From Elymus sibiricus (lineage: Eukaryota; Streptophyta; Magnoliopsida; Poales; Poaceae): a DNA stretch of 64,000 bases. The DNA lies in assembly GCA_039707655.1 (NCBI GenBank), contig CM077673.1, positions 269,708,288 to 269,772,287 of the forward strand. The letters run 5' to 3'. Position 1 is the first letter of the stretch, and every line of letters begins with the position of its first letter. The position numbers and the translations under genes are program-made. Below the pieces are notes generated by a model that did not search any database, was not told where the DNA came from, and saw only the letters and a list, made by a program, of their open reading frames with translations. This document shows positions 58,989 to 64,000 of the stretch, piece after piece.

Positions 58989-60499
58989 TGATACGTCCAT
59001 TTTGCATCATGATTTCCTACTGTTATTAATTATATTTTGTTAAATAATAATGCTTTGGGGAGTGATTCTAATGCCTTTTCTCTCATAATATGCAAGGTTT
59101 ACACAAAGAGGGAGAATACCAGCAGCTGGAATTCTGGACCCAAGAAAAGCACATCAGAGATACCTATTCTGCACAACTCCAATGAAGCTGAAATTTTACG
59201 GATATTATTTTTGGAATAAATAAAAAATACTGCAGCAGAAAACTACCAGAGGGGGCCAACCTGGTGGGCACAACCCACCAGGGCGCGCCAGACCCCCTGG
59301 GCGCGCCCTGATGGGTTGTGGCCTCCTCGGCCCACCTCCGGTGCCCATCTTCTGGTATATAGTCACATTTAACCTAGAAAAAATCAGAGGAGGACTTTCG
59401 GGACGAAGCGCCGCTGCCTCGAGGTGGAACTTGGGCAGGAGCAGTTTTGCCCTCCGGCGGAGCGATTCTGCCGGGGGAACTTCCCTCCCGGAGGGGGAAA
59501 TCGAAGCTATCGTCATCACCAACACCCCTCTCATCTTTGGGAGTCCAATCTTCATCAACATCTTCAACAGCACCATCTCCTCTAAAACCCTAGTTCATCT
59601 CTTGTGTTCAATCTTTGTACCGGAACCTCAGATTGGTACCTGTGGGTGACTAGTAGTGTTGACTACCTTGCGTAGTTGATTACTATATGGTTTATTTGGT
59701 GGAAGATTATATGTTCAGATCCCTTATGCTATTTAATACCCCTGTCATCTTGAGCAAGATTATTATTTGTGAGTAGTTACCTTTGTTCTTGAGGTCACGG
59801 GAGAAGTCATGTTGCAAGTAATCATGTGAATTTGATATGTGTTCGATATTTTGATGATATGTATGTTGTGATTCCCTTAGTGGTGTCATGTGAACGTCGA
59901 CTACATGACACTTCACCATTCATGGGCCTAAGGGAATGCATTGTGGAGTAGTTATTAGATGATGGGTTGCTAGAGTGACAGAAGCTTAAACCCTAGTTTA
60001 TGCGCTACTTTGTAAGGGGCTGATTTGGATCCAAACGTTTAATACTATGGTTAGATTTTATCTTGTTACTTTTCTCGTAGTTGCGGATGCTTGCGAGGGG
60101 GTTAATCATAAGTGGGAGGTTGTTCAAGTAAGAACAACACCCAAGCACCGGTCCACCCACATATCAAATTATCAAAGTAGCGAACACGAATCAAACCAAC
60201 ATGATAAAAGTGACTAGATGAAATTCCCGTGTACCCTCAAGAACACTTTGCCTATTACTAGAGATAGTTCTGGCCTGTCCTTTGCCACAAAAGGATTGGG
60301 CTACCTTGCTGCACCTTATTTACCGTTACCATTACTTGCTCGTTACCAATTACCTTGCTATCAAACTATCTGTTACCTACAATTTCAGTGCTTGCAGAAA
60401 TTACCTTGTTGAAAACCGCTTGTCATTTCATTCTGCTCCTCGTTGGGTTCGACACTCTTACTTATCGAAAGGACTACGATTGAAACTTGTGGGCCATCA
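58989..60499 (+). repeat. A 3' LTR (1511 bp)
   Basis: It starts TGATACGTCCATTTTGC and ends GGGCCATCA, followed by TGACT. It holds hairpin P9 (59262-59322) and TATATAG at about 59356. It shares the GGGGCCAACCTGGTGGGC-type hairpin flank with the first part of the A 5' LTR. An 8-bp deletion near the end is shared with the B 3' LTR. Confidence 0.85.
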
Positions 60500-60504
60500 T
60501 GACT

Positions 60505-60776
60505 GTGGCAAAGAAAAGCGGGTATGAACTCAACTTGTTTTTGTTTTTGTAAATATGTTTAGCCTAGTATCCATGATTTAGCATATTATGATCAAACATG
60601 TTTGCAATGACAATTAGAGAATATAGTTGTTCATGCCATGTTTAAGTAGCTAGGAGTGGATAATGATTTATCTTGGATGTCAACATGCATTAAAATGATT
60701 GTGATGTGGTATGATGATATGGTATCCTCCTCTGGATGTTTCAAGTGGCTTGACTTGGCACATATTTGTAGGACCG
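60505..60776 (+). other. S internal sequence, continued after A
   Basis: It follows the right TGACT of A. Non-coding and AT-rich. The first 110 bp are the source of the inverted patch at 46918-47027. It is cut by the M LTR at 60777. Confidence 0.7.
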
Positions 60777-62284
60777 AAAGTATGTCTAGAGGGGGGGGTG
60801 ATTAGACTACTTGACCAAATAAAATTTCTACCTTTTTCCAATTTTTAGTGTTGGCAGATTTTAGCATTTGTGGCAAGTCAAGTACACCCTACACATGCAT
60901 GTCTAAGAGTATAGCAGCGGAAAGTAACAACAAGCATGAGTAGAAAGGAAGGGTTGGAGGATCAAACGCAATTGTAGACACGATGATTTTTTCCCGTGGT
61001 TTCTATAGGTGGTGCTATCGTACGTCCACATTTATGGAGTCTTCAACCCACGGAGGGTAACGGTCGCGAGAGTCCACGGAGGGCTTCACCCATAAGGGTC
61101 CATGAAGTAGCAACCTTGAATATTCCATAACGGCTTCCGTTCACGAAGGACTAGCCTCACTATGGGTAGATCTTCACGAAGTAGGTGATCTCCTTGCCCT
61201 TACAAACTTTTTGGTTCAACTCCACAACACGAAGTAGGAGGCTCCCAAGCGACACATAACCAATCTAGGAGGCACCACCCTCCAAAAGGTAATAGGCTCG
61301 GCAATGTCGATGAACTCCTTGCTCTTGTGCTTCAAGATGATAGACTCCTCAACACACAATCACTCTCTCACAGATTTGGCTTGGTGGAAGAGATGTGATT
61401 GGTGTAAAGCAACTTGGGGAGGCTAGAGATCAAGATTCATATGGTTGGAATGGAATGTCATGATCTCAACACATGAGTAGGTGGCTCTCTCTCAGAAAAC
61501 TGGATGGGACAAGTATGGAATAGTTCTGAGTGCTTCTCTTTCGAGTAGGTGGTGGTGAAGGGGTATATATAGGCATCTCCAAAAATCCAACCGTTACACA
61601 CAAAATGACCAACTCGGTGACACCGATGTGTTAATCTCAGTGGTACCGAAATGACCAAAAGGCAGTAACTTTTGAATCTCGGTGAGACCGATATATAAAA
61701 CTCGGTTGCACTGATAAGGTGACCAACGGTCAGATTGCCCAATCTCGGTGACGCCGATTCAACAAACTCGGTGGTACCGATTTTGTGAAACTGCGTAACA
61801 GGAAGTTGGCAACCCAAACTCGGTGGCACCAAAGCAGAATCGGTTGCACCGAAAAGCTAGGGTTTGGCTTAGGTCTGTCTGAGTATGGGAATCGGTGGCA
61901 CCGAGTGGAAGGTGTTGGTTGCACCGATTTTGGATATTTGACTTTGGACAGACTTTTGTGGAAGAGCTTGTGGGTGTTTTTGGTGACTATCACTTGTGCA
62001 CGTATGAGCATTTTGTTCACCAACAATACCTTACCCCCTTTTAATAGTATTGGCTTTCCTATGGACTCAAAGTGATTTCTCACAAAGTAAAATGTAGAGT
62101 CCTCTTGCTTGAAGCTTTGCCAATCTATTTCTTTGCATCTTGGGGTATTTCCACAATCTCCACAATCCTTTTGCCAATCCTATCATTGAACTTTTCCTGA
62201 AATATACTTAGTGGAAACATTAGTTCAATGACTTATATGTTGTTATTAATTACCAAAACCACCAAGGGAGCAAATGTGCTTTCA
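60777..62284 (-). repeat. M 3' LTR (~1508 bp)
   Basis: On the minus strand it starts TGAAAGCACATTTGCTCCC and ends CGGTCCTACA. A TATATATA lies at about 61563-61570. Upstream of it (61613-61932) are about ten copies of a short CGGTGNNACCGA-type palindrome. Ends are inferred from TG/CA and the purine tract; the partner LTR is outside. Confidence 0.6.
61613..61932. repeat. Cluster of ~10 CGGTGNNACCGA palindromes in the M LTR
   Basis: Forms such as CTCGGTGACACCGAT, CTCGGTGGTACCGAT, ATCGGTGGCACCGAG and ATCGGTTGCACCGAA occur roughly every 20-45 bp, each an imperfect dyad. Confidence 0.8.
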
Positions 62285-62764
62285 ATCTCCCCCTTTTTGG
62301 TAATTGATGACAACATATAGATCAAAGCTTCGACAAAGGTATAATCAATGAATATAATCGTCGCTTTGAGAAGTATGTGATAAGCAAGAGCTCCCCCTAA
62401 ATTTGTGCATTATTTTAAGATTTTCGTTTGAATGGAAATGCACAATCGATTAGGTACATGGGGCACTTCTTCCATGTGACATACATCTTGATGGTGTGTG
62501 AGAATAATAAGAGTTAATATCATAGCACAACACAATCAAGCAAAGGTGAATGATCATCTCATAAGCAACATAATGATAGGAAATAGTAGCAACATACATT
62601 AAGCGTATGATCAAAACACCACATAGTTCAACACAAACAAATCAAAAGATCAAATGTTTTGAAAAAGCGGTAAAAACCAAACGCTCTCTCACTCGAAGCC
62701 TAAAGATCTATATACACTTCTCCCCCTTTGGCAACAAGTTACCAAAAAGTTCAAAGGCATATAG
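62285..62764 (-). promoter_or_regulatory. M polypurine tracts and 3' non-coding region
   Basis: Minus-strand CCAAAGGGGGAGAAG (about 62718-62732) and CCAAAAAGGGGGAGATTG (about 62284-62301) could both prime plus-strand synthesis. A TTGTTGTCATCAATTACC block lies just before the second. No gene is seen. Confidence 0.6.
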
Positions 62765-64000
62765 CTAAACGTTCTTGGGCTGATCTCCTCCGGTTGTTGA
62801 TGAAGGAGTCGAGAGAACTGCGTAGGCGAAGATCTCAGCTGATGTCCAGGATGGAGTTGGAGTGGCAACTGGAGGCACTGGAGCTGATGGAGCTGAGGTG
62901 ACAGTAGCAGGTGCTAATGAAGAGGGCCTCAAATCTGGAGCTGGCACTGTGGCTGATCTGGCCTGGGTAGTGAAGTGTGTGCCTGGCCTGAGAGGTGAGT
63001 CATCCTCATCATCATCATCATCTGAAGACTGAGGAAGAGGCACAGAGTCAACTTCCTTCTTGAGCTCATTGACTGTCTTGGTCAGCCCATCTACCTTGTC
63101 ATTAAGGGTCTTGATCCTGTTCTCAAAGATCCTGACAAGATTGTTTTGATTGTTCAGAATGTCCTTGATGTCCTTCTGCATGCCTTGAACGGATGAGATC
63201 AAGAGATCCATTTGCTCATTCCTGGATCTAGGGACCTGAGTACTAGTGGCTCTAGCTGGCTCTGCCTCTGCCTGTGCTTGAGCTGCAGCTGATGTGGGAT
63301 GTTCTGGGTCCATCACCACAATGTTGTCCTCTAAATCTGGCTGTAGGGGCAAATGGGGTCTGTCCAGAGCAAAGATGTGCTTCTCCAGCTTGGAGTTGAT
63401 GAGCATCTGAATGTAGGGTGCATAGCAGCATGAGCGCTTCTGATCAGCAGCAACCCTCTTCACTGTCTCTACTATCAAGTCCATCACACGAATCCTGGTG
63501 TGCCTATCAAGATGGATCAGCATGTTGATGGAATGGCCTCGAATCATCTTCTCATCTCCTGACTTGGGCATCAAAGTATGCCTCAATATGGTGTTCATGG
63601 TGCGGAGGCCAGCCTGGAGGAAGTAGATAGAACCTAACTTGTGAGATTTCAAGTTAGCAGCAGGGATAGCATTGTACATGTCCTTCATAGCATCATGGCT
63701 CTCCTTGGATTCAGAGTAGACATCCAAGTCACCATCCTGCACCTCTGGGACTCCTAAGATGGCAGCCCATTCATCAACAGTAGACTCGTATCTTGCTCCT
63801 TCTGTCATCCATACAATTCTACCATCTCCATAGAAATGAGCAGTGGAGTAGAATTGCATGATCATCTCGTTGTTCCATGCAGTGAACTCTTTGCCAACAA
63901 ACTCATCCAAGCCAATGCAATGAAAGTTGTCTTGAACATTTGGAAAGAAATCTTCATTAGCCTTGATGTACTGCCAATCAACATATCTCATATCGCTCAC
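62765..64000 (-). CDS. M extra (env-position) ORF, partial at the window edge
   Basis: At least 411 codons, open to the right edge, so the N-terminus may be missing. Residues 1-230 resemble the 'putative plant transposon protein' domain (GRIVWMTEGARYESTVDEWA, NTILRHTLMPKSGDEKMIRG, RIRVMDLIVETVKRV). Residues ~265-325 form a coiled coil (LLISSVQGMQKDIKDILNNQ, NRIKTLNDKVDGLTKTVNEL). An acidic run (DDDDDEDD) and a Pro/Ala/Thr-rich tail follow. Function is unknown; in Sireviruses such an ORF follows pol. No membrane segment is visible. Confidence 0.65.
   Translation of the reverse strand: MSDMRYVDWQYIKANEDFFPNVQDNFHCIGLDEFVGKEFTAWNNEMIMQFYSTAHFYGDGRIVWMTEGARYESTVDEWAAILGVPEVQDGDLDVYSESKESHDAMKDMYNAIPAANLKSHKLGSIYFLQAGLRTMNTILRHTLMPKSGDEKMIRGHSINMLIHLDRHTRIRVMDLIVETVKRVAADQKRSCCYAPYIQMLINSKLEKHIFALDRPHLPLQPDLEDNIVVMDPEHPTSAAAQAQAEAEPARATSTQVPRSRNEQMDLLISSVQGMQKDIKDILNNQNNLVRIFENRIKTLNDKVDGLTKTVNELKKEVDSVPLPQSSDDDDDEDDSPLRPGTHFTTQARSATVPAPDLRPSSLAPATVTSAPSAPVPPVATPTPSWTSAEIFAYAVLSTPSSTTGGDQPKNV

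Larger units (their letters stand above)
29249..60499 (+). mobile_element. A: Athila-lineage Gypsy retrotransposon, with CACTA and B nested inside
   Basis: The 5' LTR (29249-31349) and 3' LTR (58989-60499) share variants that B LTRs lack (GTTCAAGTAAGAACAAC, CCACAAAAGG). The target duplication TGACT is present at 29244-29248 and 60500-60504, and S sequence continues on both sides. Internal order: primer site, gag, protease, pol (RT with FMDD), integrase, extra ORF, polypurine tract. Over about 560 bp compared by eye the LTRs differ by roughly 3%. A segment of the extra ORF was lost where B sits. Confidence 0.85.
9205..60776 (+). mobile_element. S: Sabrina-like Gypsy retrotransposon, host of the nest (3' end outside)
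   Basis: S sequence is found in four pieces: 9205-10536, 23864-29248, 60505-60776 and, as an inverted copy, 46918-47027. The 5' LTR is followed by a degenerate tRNA-Asp-type primer site, gag-protease and an extra ORF. No reverse transcriptase, RNase H or integrase is present between gag-protease and the extra ORF. Insertions of T2, A and M split it. The left flank is GTCAT (9200-9204); the matching right flank lies beyond the window. The family name rests on remembered LTR and gag sequence. Confidence 0.7.
60777..64000 (-). mobile_element. M: Sirevirus-like (Maximus-type) Copia retrotransposon, 3' part
   Basis: On the minus strand the order is extra ORF, purine tracts, LTR. Two purine tracts (CAAAGGGGGAGAAG near 62725 and AAAAAGGGGGAGATTG near 62290) precede the LTR, a multiple-tract arrangement known for Sireviruses. 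The extra ORF after pol with a coiled coil also fits. gag-pol lies to the right of the window. Confidence 0.65.

Overview
The window looks like intergenic nuclear DNA of a large-genome Triticeae grass (wheat, Aegilops, rye or barley type). I find no ordinary host gene, tRNA, rRNA or CRISPR. Almost every base belongs to nested plant transposable elements: Tat-lineage and Athila-lineage Gypsy retrotransposons, a Sirevirus-like Copia element, a CACTA transposon, a Harbinger fragment and a Tourist-like MITE. Family names are from memory of protein and terminal motifs, not from a search.

Layout. 1-4390: 3' part of a Tat-lineage Gypsy element (T1, + strand) with an antisense gene and its 3' LTR. 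4391-5286: a Tourist-like MITE beside a Harbinger fragment. 5287-7189: 3' end of another Tat-like element (T3, - strand). 7190-9204: two partial LTR-like pieces. 9205-60776: a Sabrina-like Gypsy element (S, + strand) that hosts everything nested in it. Its 5' LTR is split by a complete Tat element (T2, 10537-23863, - strand, 538-bp LTRs, TSD GCTCC). Its 3' region is split by a complete Athila-lineage element (A, 29249-60499, + strand, TSD TGACT). Inside A lie a 10-kb CACTA element (33103-43150, TSD GCT) and a second Athila-lineage element (B, 47033-57349, - strand). S resumes at 60505 and is cut by a Sirevirus-like Copia element (M, from 60777, - strand) that runs off the right edge.

How it works. 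A and B encode gag, protease, reverse transcriptase/RNase H and integrase, plus an extra ORF downstream of pol. S encodes only gag-protease and a different extra ORF, so it looks non-autonomous. T1, T2 and T3 each carry, between pol and the 3' LTR, a gene on the opposite strand with a TATA-like element. The CACTA element lacks a recognisable transposase but carries a spliced Ulp1-type protease gene with all catalytic residues. Most retroelement frames have stops or frameshifts.

The signals I rank highest are: (i) a GC-rich hairpin built on GGCGCGCC that sits upstream of the promoter both in the LTRs and before the internal extra ORFs of S, A and B (nine copies); (ii) the recurrent antisense spliced gene of the Tat elements; and (iii) an inverted, nearly identical 110-bp copy of S sequence at the B/A junction, which looks like a templated repair patch.
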